From positions 1 to 5,632 of the forward strand of contig JAMCSN010000087.1 in NCBI GenBank assembly GCA_023381535.1: a stretch of 5,632 bases of DNA, read 5' to 3'. Position numbers and translations under genes: made by a program. The notes under the pieces were generated by a model, which was given only the letters and a program-made list of their open reading frames with translations, ran no database searches and had not been told where the DNA came from. Source of the stretch: Bacteroidota bacterium (GTDB taxonomy: Bacteria > Bacteroidota > Ignavibacteria > Ignavibacteriales > Melioribacteraceae). Below are positions 1 to 5,632 of the stretch, one piece after another (position 1 is the first letter of the stretch; every line of letters begins with the position of its first letter).

Positions 1-1799
1 GCAACTTCCAACCGCATCGTTGAATCTAAATTTGCTGTTGCACCGGTTTTTACATTCACCAGTTTTGAATTTTTAGAAATCAAATCTTTTGCAACGGAGA
101 GATCGGCAACATTAATATCCTTGCTATCGTTTATTACGACCAGCATTTTTTCTTTGCCTAAAATTCTGAAATAGAAATAAAGATTCTTGCTAGGTGGAAA
201 ATGAGCAAGTCTTCCTTGGGATAGAGCCGAAAATTTTTCCCGCTGATGAAGCAATTCCCTCAAGAAATTAAAAAGATCATTCTCTTCAGGCGTTCTGCCT
301 TCTCTTGTAAAAGCATTTCTGGTATCGTGCGGAAAACCTCCGGGGAACGGAACCCGGAGCGTCCCATCGTCGGTAGTTCCAACCATTCCTATTTCGGAAC
401 CGTAGAAAATTTCCGGAATACCGCGAGTTGTTAACAGAATTGTATAAACGATTTTTGCTTTGTCAAAATTGCCTTTGGCAAAATACATCACACGCGGCAG
501 ATCGTGATTATCGACAAACGTAACCAGGTTGTTCGGATTTTTATACAAATAATCTTTTGCAAGCAATTCAAAAATGTTAAACAAATTATTTTTATCGGAC
601 AAGTATTTTACAAACACATCGCGTAAACCGAAATCAGTTAACGCGGGAAGGTTTGTGTTGAAATGTCTCGGCAGAAAAGTATCTTTCTGATAGCCGGCAA
701 GAAATGCCGGTTCGCCTGTCCACACTTCGCCCACGATGTTCAATGTGGGGTATTCATTCAAAATGGTTTTTGCCCATCGCGCCATAAATTTTTGATTGTT
801 GTACGGATAAGTGTCTTCGCGGATTCCGTCCAAGCCGGCATACTCAACCCACCAAATTGTATTTTCAATTATGTAATTGGCGACGAAAGGATTTGCACCG
901 TTTAAGTCCGGCATGGAATTAACAAACCAACCCTGCTCAATATGTTTGATCGTTGAACTGTCCGCATACGGATCGGTAAATTCCATCTTGTTATGATCTG
1001 CGTTAAGATGATTTTCAACTGTTCCGTTCAGCCAATCCGGTGTAGGCAAATTTTTTATCCACGGATGATCGTCGCTGCAATGATTCGAAACGTGATCGAG
1101 AATAACTTTTAGCCCTTTCTTATGAGCGTCATCAACAAAAGTTTTGTAAAGTTCGTTCGATCCCAAGCGCGGATCAACTTTATAAAAATTTGTTGTCGCG
1201 TAACCATGATATGAACGGAAAGTGTTGTTTTCCGTTACCGGCGTTGACCAAATAGTTGTGAATCCCAAATCTTTAATGTAGTCAAGCCGGTCAATCATTC
1301 CTTGAATGTCGCCGCCGGCGCGCCCTTGTCCGGGAATCTTGTTCATGTAATCGGAGTAACCCGGTATCGAATCATTCGAAACGTCGCCGTCGTCAAATCG
1401 GTCCGGCATGATAAGATAGATCACATCCTTATCGGAAAAACCTTGAAAGCGTTTTTTGCCGTTCTCTCTTTTCAAAATTGGGAACTTAACGGATGTCTTT
1501 ACATTTCCTTTGGTCAGAATCAACTCATAATTGTCCGGCGCAATGTTTTTGCTTATCGTAATATCGATGAAGGCATAAGCGGGATTGGTAATTTTATGAA
1601 CCTTCTCGACCTTTATGTTTGATGTGTTGAACTTTGCAGAGACTCCGTTTAGATTTTCACCGTAAACCATCAATTGGATTTTGTTCAGCTTCATTCCCGC
1701 CCACCAATTGCCAGGCTCTATTTTATTGATAACTATGGTTTGTGCCGAAAGAAAAACCGGCAATGCAAGTAAGCAAAAAAGAAATTTTATTTTTTTCAT
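1..1799 (-). CDS. Exported GH13 cyclomaltodextrinase / neopullulanase (SusA-like), 3' end cut by window edge
   Basis: This enzyme probably hydrolyses alpha-1,4 links in cyclodextrins, pullulan or malto-oligosaccharides in the periplasm. My translation gives 599 residues with no internal stop. Residues 1-19 form a signal peptide (KK, then LFCLLALPVFLSA, cleavage before Q20) without a lipobox cysteine. Residues 20-110 resemble the cyclomaltodextrinase N-domain (IEP..WW.GM at 27-36, QLMVYG). The GH13 barrel spans about 117-510. It has MPDRF..GD.SND at 131-143 (a likely calcium-site loop) and SYHGY at 196-200. Region I is DHVSNH (235-240), region II GIREDTYPY with Arg327 and nucleophile Asp329, region III GEVW with acid/base Glu358, and region IV FVDNHD with His432 and Asp433. 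The beta-rich C-domain starts near 520. Family members are about 610-620 aa, so few residues should be missing. The start at 1799 is preferred over the in-frame ATG at 1805 because AAGGG lies 6 bases before it. It follows the DUF5686 gene by 15 bases, suggesting cotranscription. Exact substrate is not decidable from sequence. Confidence 0.93.
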   Translation of the reverse strand, partial: MKKIKFLFCLLALPVFLSAQTIVINKIEPGNWWAGMKLNKIQLMVYGENLNGVSAKFNTSNIKVEKVHKITNPAYAFIDITISKNIAPDNYELILTKGNVKTSVKFPILKRENGKKRFQGFSDKDVIYLIMPDRFDDGDVSNDSIPGYSDYMNKIPGQGRAGGDIQGMIDRLDYIKDLGFTTIWSTPVTENNTFRSYHGYATTNFYKVDPRLGSNELYKTFVDDAHKKGLKVILDHVSNHCSDDHPWIKNLPTPDWLNGTVENHLNADHNKMEFTDPYADSSTIKHIEQGWFVNSMPDLNGANPFVANYIIENTIWWVEYAGLDGIREDTYPYNNQKFMARWAKTILNEYPTLNIVGEVWTGEPAFLAGYQKDTFLPRHFNTNLPALTDFGLRDVFVKYLSDKNNLFNIFELLAKDYLYKNPNNLVTFVDNHDLPRVMYFAKGNFDKAKIVYTILLTTRGIPEIFYGSEIGMVGTTDDGTLRVPFPGGFPHDTRNAFTREGRTPEENDLFNFLRELLHQREKFSALSQGRLAHFPPSKNLYFYFRILGKEKMLVVINDSKDINVADLSVAKDLISKNSKLVNVKTGATANLDSTMRLEV

Positions 1800-1805
1800 T
1801 TTCAT

Positions 1806-1810
1806 CCCTT
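1806..1810 (-). promoter_or_regulatory. Ribosome binding site deciding the GH13 start
   Basis: The minus strand reads AAGGG here. It touches the ATG at 1805 with no spacer but stands 6 bases from the ATG at 1799. The usual spacing is about 5-9 bases, so this favours the inner start, which also gives a normal signal peptide (MKKIKFLF). The site lies within the 15-base gap after the DUF5686 stop codon, consistent with translation from a shared mRNA. Confidence 0.6.
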
Positions 1811-1814
1811 GTTC

Positions 1815-4265
1815 TTAAAGCATTGGTGTATTTATGCCGATGACGAAATTATTACCGTTAAAATGATTCAGCTTCCAAGTAAACTCGAGCCTGAACGGAA
1901 ACAAAGGGTGCCCGATTCCGAAACCAATTTCGTAAAACGGTTTCAAAAATTCCTCTGGCGGAGGGGAAAAATTCAATTGATTTGGTAAAATGCTTTTACT
2001 CTTGGGCGAGATTTCAAGAAGCGCGGCATTGAAATGAGCGCTTAAATTGATTTGCCAATCAACAAGGAAACCCAATCCCAGCAATCTAAAAAGTTCGTCG
2101 TTGAAATCATGTTCGATAAAAAGTGTAAGTGCACGGTCGCCAAAAATTTTAGAGGCGCCGAGCGTTCTAAAAGTATGAGATTGACTTGCGCTCTCAATAT
2201 TTCCCGGAAGCGAATACATCATTTGAAACGGTACCTGTCCGTCAGAGTAGATCCCGGTCAGGGTATAGTTCATTCTCGCTGATTTGAAAGTGTTCCAATA
2301 ACCATTAACGGTGAGTTTGTAGGTTGTGAAATCAAGATTGCTTTTCAGAAAACCAGTGTTGCTAAAAACTACATCTCCGGATAGGGTTGGATAGGAACTT
2401 CCTATTGAAATCTTTCTTCGGAAGTAGCCGTCCTCAAAATATTTTCTGAAGTCGAGACGAAAGCCCGCTGTGAGCGCACTGACTCTGGTATCATAGATAG
2501 GAATGTTTACGTTATATGATTTACTCTTGTTCAATATTGAAAAATCCGAATTGTTAATTGCGCTGTTGTCGGTTCTGTTCATATAGCCGACTCCCAATCG
2601 CAGCACCGGAAAAACATCTGCCCAAATATTTAGCGATAAACCTTTTGTATAGTAGTAATCACGAAAATCGTACTTGCCGAAAAGACTGGTAAGCGTCGAT
2701 GTTAATTTGTTATAATGAATCGATTCGGAAAACAGATCAGTAACTTTGTTGAATGCTCTTATTGAAACGGATGTTGTTCTGTAATCTCCGAGATAGTAAA
2801 TCGCGTAAAAATCTGTTGTGAATTTTTTGTCTGAAAAACCATAAGCAAGATCGAGTCCAGTGTTTAATCGTTTGTCGTCAATCTGATAAAAGTCAGAGCC
2901 GAAATTTAGAGTGTGCCCTTGAACAGGGTTGAATGAATAAAGCGCCAACGGTCCGGTAATTGAAATATTGTCATTCAACCTTATCGTTGTCGAAAGAAGC
3001 GAAAACCTATCCGAAAAAGTTTTCGGTATCGCTTCAAGGCTGTCAATTCTCTTGTACGCTTCAAGTTCTTCGTTAGTGTTTGCAATGGTTTGTGTTGATT
3101 TCCAGAAAGTAGAATCTTTCTTATCAGCGTCGGGCACCACTTTTATAATTACAGAGTTGAAAACGTCATCGTTAATTGGAGTGTTGATTTTGTAATCGTA
3201 GAAAATAGAGTTGAGCTCAAATCCAAACTTTACCATCCCAAGAAAATTTCCGTCTGCAAATATCCGGTAATCTATCGGCATGTAAATGTTATTGGCGAAC
3301 GGTGTGTACTGCTGAAAAATTTTCACTTCGTTAAAAAGTCTGCCCGGATTAGCGGCATCGTTAAGATGAACATTAATTTTTACGAGTGCGAAAGTGCCAT
3401 CTGTTATGAAAACGCTGCCGACAAAACCGGGATCGATTTTCTTTAGCGGCTCGAAATGGATTTTAAAAACTGTTTGCTTGTCCAATGCCAGCGTGTCTTC
3501 AATCAGATAATCGTAGTAGTCAAGCGCGTCGTCGGAGATAGGACTTGGCAGCGACCGGTTGAAAAATTGAATATCGTCGGTGTAAAAATTTTGCAGCAAT
3601 CTGCCGCCGGTAAGAATATTTACCGATGCCGGCGTATTGGCACTTTGCTTGCGCGCAACAATTTCATCTTTGTACTCATTCGGCTTTCTAAAATAGCCGA
3701 GACTTTCATTTTCGATTATGCCGGTTATCTTAAGTTTGCCGGTATCTTTAACGCCGATTGATAATGACGCTCCGGAACCGGACGATGAAAAATCCTTCGT
3801 GGTTTTCACAATTCCCTTTGTGTATGCGTGAAATATATACGAGTCCAGTTTCTCGTTTCTTTTGTGTTTTGCTTCTATCGCCCTTCTAATAATTTCGAGC
3901 GCGGGATTTTCGCCGGGCAGAACGGTAATTTCTGAAAGATGAACAGAAACTTGCTGGAGCTCGAAGTTAACGTGTTTGTTCGAGCCCAGCGAAACTGCAA
4001 TGGTATCCGACATGTAACCAATGTATGATGCAATCAGTCTGTAACTGCCGGGTTTTAACCGGAACTGGTATGTTCCTTCATAATTTGTTGAGGTGCCGGA
4101 TGAGGTGCCGTCAATTCGTATGTTTGCGTAACTGAGCGCCGAATGGGTTGCCTTATCTAATACTTTTCCGCTTAAAAGAAATTGCTGTGAAAAAACGGAA
4201 GATGTAATTGAACAAAAAACTATCAAAAGAACAGTGATGTGTAATCGCGCAAAGCTGGTTTTCAT
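1815..4265 (-). CDS. DUF5686 outer-membrane beta-barrel protein with carboxypeptidase-regulatory-like N-domain
   Basis: The protein has 816 residues, a normal full length for the family. Residues 1-26 are a signal peptide (basic start, LHITVLLIVFCSITSSVFS, cleavage before Q27). Residues 29-115 form a CarboxypepD_reg-like Ig-type domain: SGKVLDKATHSALSYANI, then GTSSGTSTNYEGTYQF, then the strand around GSYRLIASYIGY. The DUF5686 region begins near 118 with NPALEIIRRAIEAKHKRNEKL and the following SYIFHAYTKG, the hallmark start of this family. The last 350 or so residues are strands rich in alternating aromatic and polar residues, as in a surface-antigen-type outer-membrane barrel. The end (GINTPML) lacks the usual terminal aromatic residue. 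The function of DUF5686 proteins is not established to my knowledge; an envelope role is inferred. A promoter lies about 50 bases upstream, and the GH13 gene follows closely in the same direction. It is not a SusC-type TonB receptor: I see no plug domain or TonB box. Confidence 0.9.
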   Translation of the reverse strand: MKTSFARLHITVLLIVFCSITSSVFSQQFLLSGKVLDKATHSALSYANIRIDGTSSGTSTNYEGTYQFRLKPGSYRLIASYIGYMSDTIAVSLGSNKHVNFELQQVSVHLSEITVLPGENPALEIIRRAIEAKHKRNEKLDSYIFHAYTKGIVKTTKDFSSSGSGASLSIGVKDTGKLKITGIIENESLGYFRKPNEYKDEIVARKQSANTPASVNILTGGRLLQNFYTDDIQFFNRSLPSPISDDALDYYDYLIEDTLALDKQTVFKIHFEPLKKIDPGFVGSVFITDGTFALVKINVHLNDAANPGRLFNEVKIFQQYTPFANNIYMPIDYRIFADGNFLGMVKFGFELNSIFYDYKINTPINDDVFNSVIIKVVPDADKKDSTFWKSTQTIANTNEELEAYKRIDSLEAIPKTFSDRFSLLSTTIRLNDNISITGPLALYSFNPVQGHTLNFGSDFYQIDDKRLNTGLDLAYGFSDKKFTTDFYAIYYLGDYRTTSVSIRAFNKVTDLFSESIHYNKLTSTLTSLFGKYDFRDYYYTKGLSLNIWADVFPVLRLGVGYMNRTDNSAINNSDFSILNKSKSYNVNIPIYDTRVSALTAGFRLDFRKYFEDGYFRRKISIGSSYPTLSGDVVFSNTGFLKSNLDFTTYKLTVNGYWNTFKSARMNYTLTGIYSDGQVPFQMMYSLPGNIESASQSHTFRTLGASKIFGDRALTLFIEHDFNDELFRLLGLGFLVDWQINLSAHFNAALLEISPKSKSILPNQLNFSPPPEEFLKPFYEIGFGIGHPLFPFRLEFTWKLNHFNGNNFVIGINTPML
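4089..4110. repeat. Short 12-base tandem repeat inside the DUF5686 gene
   Basis: The plus strand carries TGAGGTGCCG at 4089-4098 and again at 4101-4110, a period of 12 bases. On the coding strand it gives the repeated tetrapeptide pattern GTSS-GTST in a loop of the carboxypeptidase-regulatory-like domain. A G-T-rich loop is normal at this point in the domain, so the repeat is probably incidental. Confidence 0.6.
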
Positions 4266-4268
4266 TAA

Positions 4269-4275
4269 CCTTTCT
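4269..4275 (-). promoter_or_regulatory. Ribosome binding site of the DUF5686 gene
   Basis: The minus strand reads AGAAAGG, a purine-rich Shine-Dalgarno-like run that ends only 3 bases before the ATG at 4265. The spacing is shorter than usual. No alternative start codon nearby would keep the signal peptide, so the start at 4265 stands. Confidence 0.45.
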
Positions 4276-4317
4276 CGATTTTAAATGTTGATTTAGCGAA
4301 ATTGTTTTGTAAAATAT

Positions 4318-4346
4318 AATATAAACGCTGCTTAAAAAAGGTACAA
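4318..4346 (-). promoter_or_regulatory. Putative promoter of the DUF5686-GH13 operon
   Basis: On the minus strand TTGTAC (4341-4346, -35) and TATATT (4318-4323, -10) are separated by exactly 17 bases. The -10 matches 5 of 6 positions of the sigma70 consensus and the -35 only 3 of 6. A second TATATT overlaps at 4313-4318. The same bases fit the Bacteroidia -33/-7 pattern loosely: TTTG at 4344-4347, then 20 bases, then TATATTAT instead of TAnnTTTG. Transcription would begin near 4310, leaving a leader of about 45 bases before the ATG at 4265. This is a pattern match only. Confidence 0.5.
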
Positions 4347-4393
4347 AAGCGGAACGTTCTAAGATACCGGCACTTGTTTTGAATATTCTTTAG

Positions 4394-4519
4394 GGTGAGA
4401 TCTCAGAAGTGGTTCTTGATGGTGCTAGCGTAACACATGCACGAATACTTGTAGCGGGATATATGTACAAACATACTGAATTGGAAAAAGCGCTTAGAAA
4501 TTTATTAAACCAGTCTTAG
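4394..4519 (+). pseudogene. Possible 3' remnant of a lost plus-strand gene
   Basis: This frame is open for 41 codons between a TAG at 4391 and a TAG at 4517. It reads GEISEVVLDGASVTHARI, followed by a stretch with LVAGYMYKHTELEKALRNLL and the ending NQS. The composition is protein-like, with a likely amphipathic helix from the THARI segment to the end, unlike random AT-rich spacer. There is no good start: the only in-frame ATG is at 4463 and would leave 18 codons. It would end tail to tail with the pilin-like gene, 4 bases away, as expected for the surviving 3' end of a convergent gene. I do not recognise the family. It could also be a chance open frame. Confidence 0.3.
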
Positions 4520-4523
4520 TTTT

Positions 4524-5630
4524 TTATTCATACCATTTAATGATGCTCATCCTGTGCTTGGCGTATCCATAGTTACTTTGGTTCAATGCACCGTTAACAG
4601 CATTCATAACTGCCTGCCGAGAGTAGAGTACGTTCCCGCTTCCGTTGCCTATAGAATTTCCTTCCGATGGATGTGTAGTTAAACCAATAATAGCGCCAAT
4701 GATAGTAGTGTGGATGTGAATAATATCATCGGCAATAATGATTCCTTTAAATTGCCCTATGTTTTCATTTTTAATAATTGCATTACTCGCCGAGTTGTGG
4801 ATAACCAGAATGCCTGTTCCATCAATGTTTGACGAAATCCAGGAAGAACCTGATGGTATTTCCACATAAGTAACGCCGCTCAATGGATAGGTCAAGTAGT
4901 TTGGATTTGTAACGTATTGACTTCCATTGAATCCGCTTTGCGCAATAGTCTTTAAAGTTCCAGGGGGAAATCCGTTAGGAGTTCCTCCCATAACACTATC
5001 GGGTGTGGCAGGATAACCCCCGAGCTGTTCTTCAGCATATGAATTTGCATTCGGTGTTGAAGAAGGGGCATAGTTTGTCCCGCTGTTGTAACCTCCAATT
5101 GCAGAACTTCCTTGTCTGGTCAAATCTTCCGTTGACCATATTCCGTATGTCCCAGGATTACCGGTGAGGTTTCCGTTTAGATCGTGATCTCTTCCGTCCA
5201 CTGTAAGCGTTCCGCTAGTAAGAACCTCATTGTTTGTAGAAATAGCACCTTTTACTCCGGGTGGAAAATTTTCATTTTGCGGGACTTGAATTATTACCGT
5301 CACTGATTTTGCAATTCCATCATAAAGGGAATTCGCTCTCACCTTTATCATACTCTGCCCGCCGATTGTTGTATCGGTTACAGTATAAGAACCCGTCCCT
5401 CCAAATACGTTTGTAAAACTCACGGGAGAAATAGTGCGGTAGGCATTCGAATCGCCAACCTCGGCAATAGCCATTTCTGCAATGCTGTTAGCAACGTTTC
5501 TTGCTTCGGTCTCATTGTATCTATCGAATGATGATTGCGATGCCGTGGTCATGTTGTTATTAATATTCATGTTAATCATTCCGAATAACAACATACTCCC
5601 AAGAACCATTATTAAAATAGCTTTGCCCAT
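4524..5630 (-). CDS. PilX-like / minor-pilin-like envelope protein
   Basis: The frame gives 368 residues from the ATG at 5630. Only two bases precede it in the window, so a longer N-terminus cannot be excluded. Residues 3-21 (KAILIMVLGSMLLFGMINM) form one hydrophobic helix directly at the N-terminus. It is followed by a polar helix with YNETEARNVANSIAEMAIAEV near 38-58, the layout of PilX-like and type II/IV minor pilins, where N-terminal helices pack into a pilus. The body (about 115-270) is rich in Gly, Asn, Ser, Thr and Pro and looks extracellular. Residues 296-313 (GIIIADDIIHIHTTIIGA) form a regular beta-strand segment with two histidines, and the chain ends in IIKWYE. A typical prepilin cleavage site with Glu at +5 is absent. 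It is probably transcribed apart from the DUF5686 gene, 258 bases downstream. Family assignment rests on architecture, not on a conserved catalytic motif. Confidence 0.55.
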   Translation of the reverse strand: MGKAILIMVLGSMLLFGMINMNINNNMTTASQSSFDRYNETEARNVANSIAEMAIAEVGDSNAYRTISPVSFTNVFGGTGSYTVTDTTIGGQSMIKVRANSLYDGIAKSVTVIIQVPQNENFPPGVKGAISTNNEVLTSGTLTVDGRDHDLNGNLTGNPGTYGIWSTEDLTRQGSSAIGGYNSGTNYAPSSTPNANSYAEEQLGGYPATPDSVMGGTPNGFPPGTLKTIAQSGFNGSQYVTNPNYLTYPLSGVTYVEIPSGSSWISSNIDGTGILVIHNSASNAIIKNENIGQFKGIIIADDIIHIHTTIIGAIIGLTTHPSEGNSIGNGSGNVLYSRQAVMNAVNGALNQSNYGYAKHRMSIIKWYE

Positions 5631-5632
5631 AA

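Larger units (their letters stand above)
4266..4523. other. Intergenic gap with promoter, short palindromes and a gene remnant
   Basis: This 258-base gap separates the pilin-like gene from the DUF5686 operon. Its left third holds the operon promoter and leader. Upstream of the -35 lie perfect palindromes GAACGTTC (4352-4359), GAATATTC (4381-4388) and TGAGATCTCA (4396-4405), and further on AAGCGCTT (4488-4495). The right half contains an open plus-strand stretch that reads like the end of a protein. I find no convincing hairpin plus T-run terminator after the pilin-like gene. Confidence 0.6.

Noticed and set aside
1..60. Possible frameshift or truncation of the GH13 gene because no stop codon is found
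   Set aside because: The frame stays open to base 1 and the C-domain is nearly complete in length; the missing end is explained by the window boundary.
246..1622. Several plus-strand open frames (246-434, 663-905, 1302-1622) opposite the GH13 gene
   Set aside because: They lie antisense to a continuous frame with all GH13 catalytic motifs, and their translations are Cys/Phe/Arg-rich without any domain or ribosome binding site. They are shadow frames.
2052..3761. Plus-strand open frames (2052-2282, 2968-3195, 3456-3761) opposite the DUF5686 gene
   Set aside because: They are antisense to a full-length, well-supported gene, and their translations look like random shadow sequence.
4089..4110. 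12-base tandem repeat as a possible phase-variation or slippage site
   Set aside because: There are only two copies with a period divisible by three, and the encoded G-T-S-rich loop is normal for this domain, so no frame switching would follow.
4488..4495. AAGCGCTT palindrome with a nearby T-run (minus strand) as a terminator of the pilin-like gene
   Set aside because: The stem is only 8 bases in total with no loop, and it does not extend on either side, so a stable terminator hairpin is not supported.

Overview
The window comes from a bacterium of the Bacteroidota/Ignavibacteriota (FCB) group. The evidence is a DUF5686-type outer-membrane protein with an N-terminal carboxypeptidase-regulatory-like domain, and an exported cyclomaltodextrinase/neopullulanase of the SusA type; both families are typical of that group. 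Visible Shine-Dalgarno sequences and a sigma70-like promoter lean slightly toward an Ignavibacteria-like lineage over classical Bacteroidia, but this is inference. Base composition is moderately AT-rich.

All three recognisable genes are on the minus strand and are described here in transcription order, from right to left. (1) At 4524-5630 lies a protein with an N-terminal hydrophobic helix and an envelope-exposed, Gly/Asn/Ser-rich body. It resembles PilX-like minor pilin or type IV pilus assembly proteins, and its start sits 2 bases from the window edge. (2) A 258-base gap (4266-4523) holds a promoter for the downstream pair, several short palindromes, and a 41-codon plus-strand open stretch that looks like the tail of a lost gene. 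(3) At 1815-4265 lies the DUF5686 outer-membrane protein (816 aa). (4) After only 15 bases comes a GH13 cyclomaltodextrinase-like enzyme (1-1799), complete at its N-terminus and cut by the left edge, probably just short of its natural end.

Genes 3 and 4 look like a two-gene operon: spacing is tight, the GH13 ribosome binding site sits between the two stop/start signals, and the only good promoter lies ahead of the DUF5686 gene. A plausible reading is that an outer-membrane beta-barrel protein is made together with an exported alpha-glucan-degrading enzyme. No SusC/SusD pair is visible, and the functional link is inferred from position only. The pilin-like gene is probably a separate unit.

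I see no RNA genes, CRISPR array, insertion sequence or clear terminator. I found no strong evidence for a new defence or mobile system; the best second-look items are the gene remnant and palindromes in the gap, the DUF5686-GH13 pairing, and the unusual pilin-like protein.
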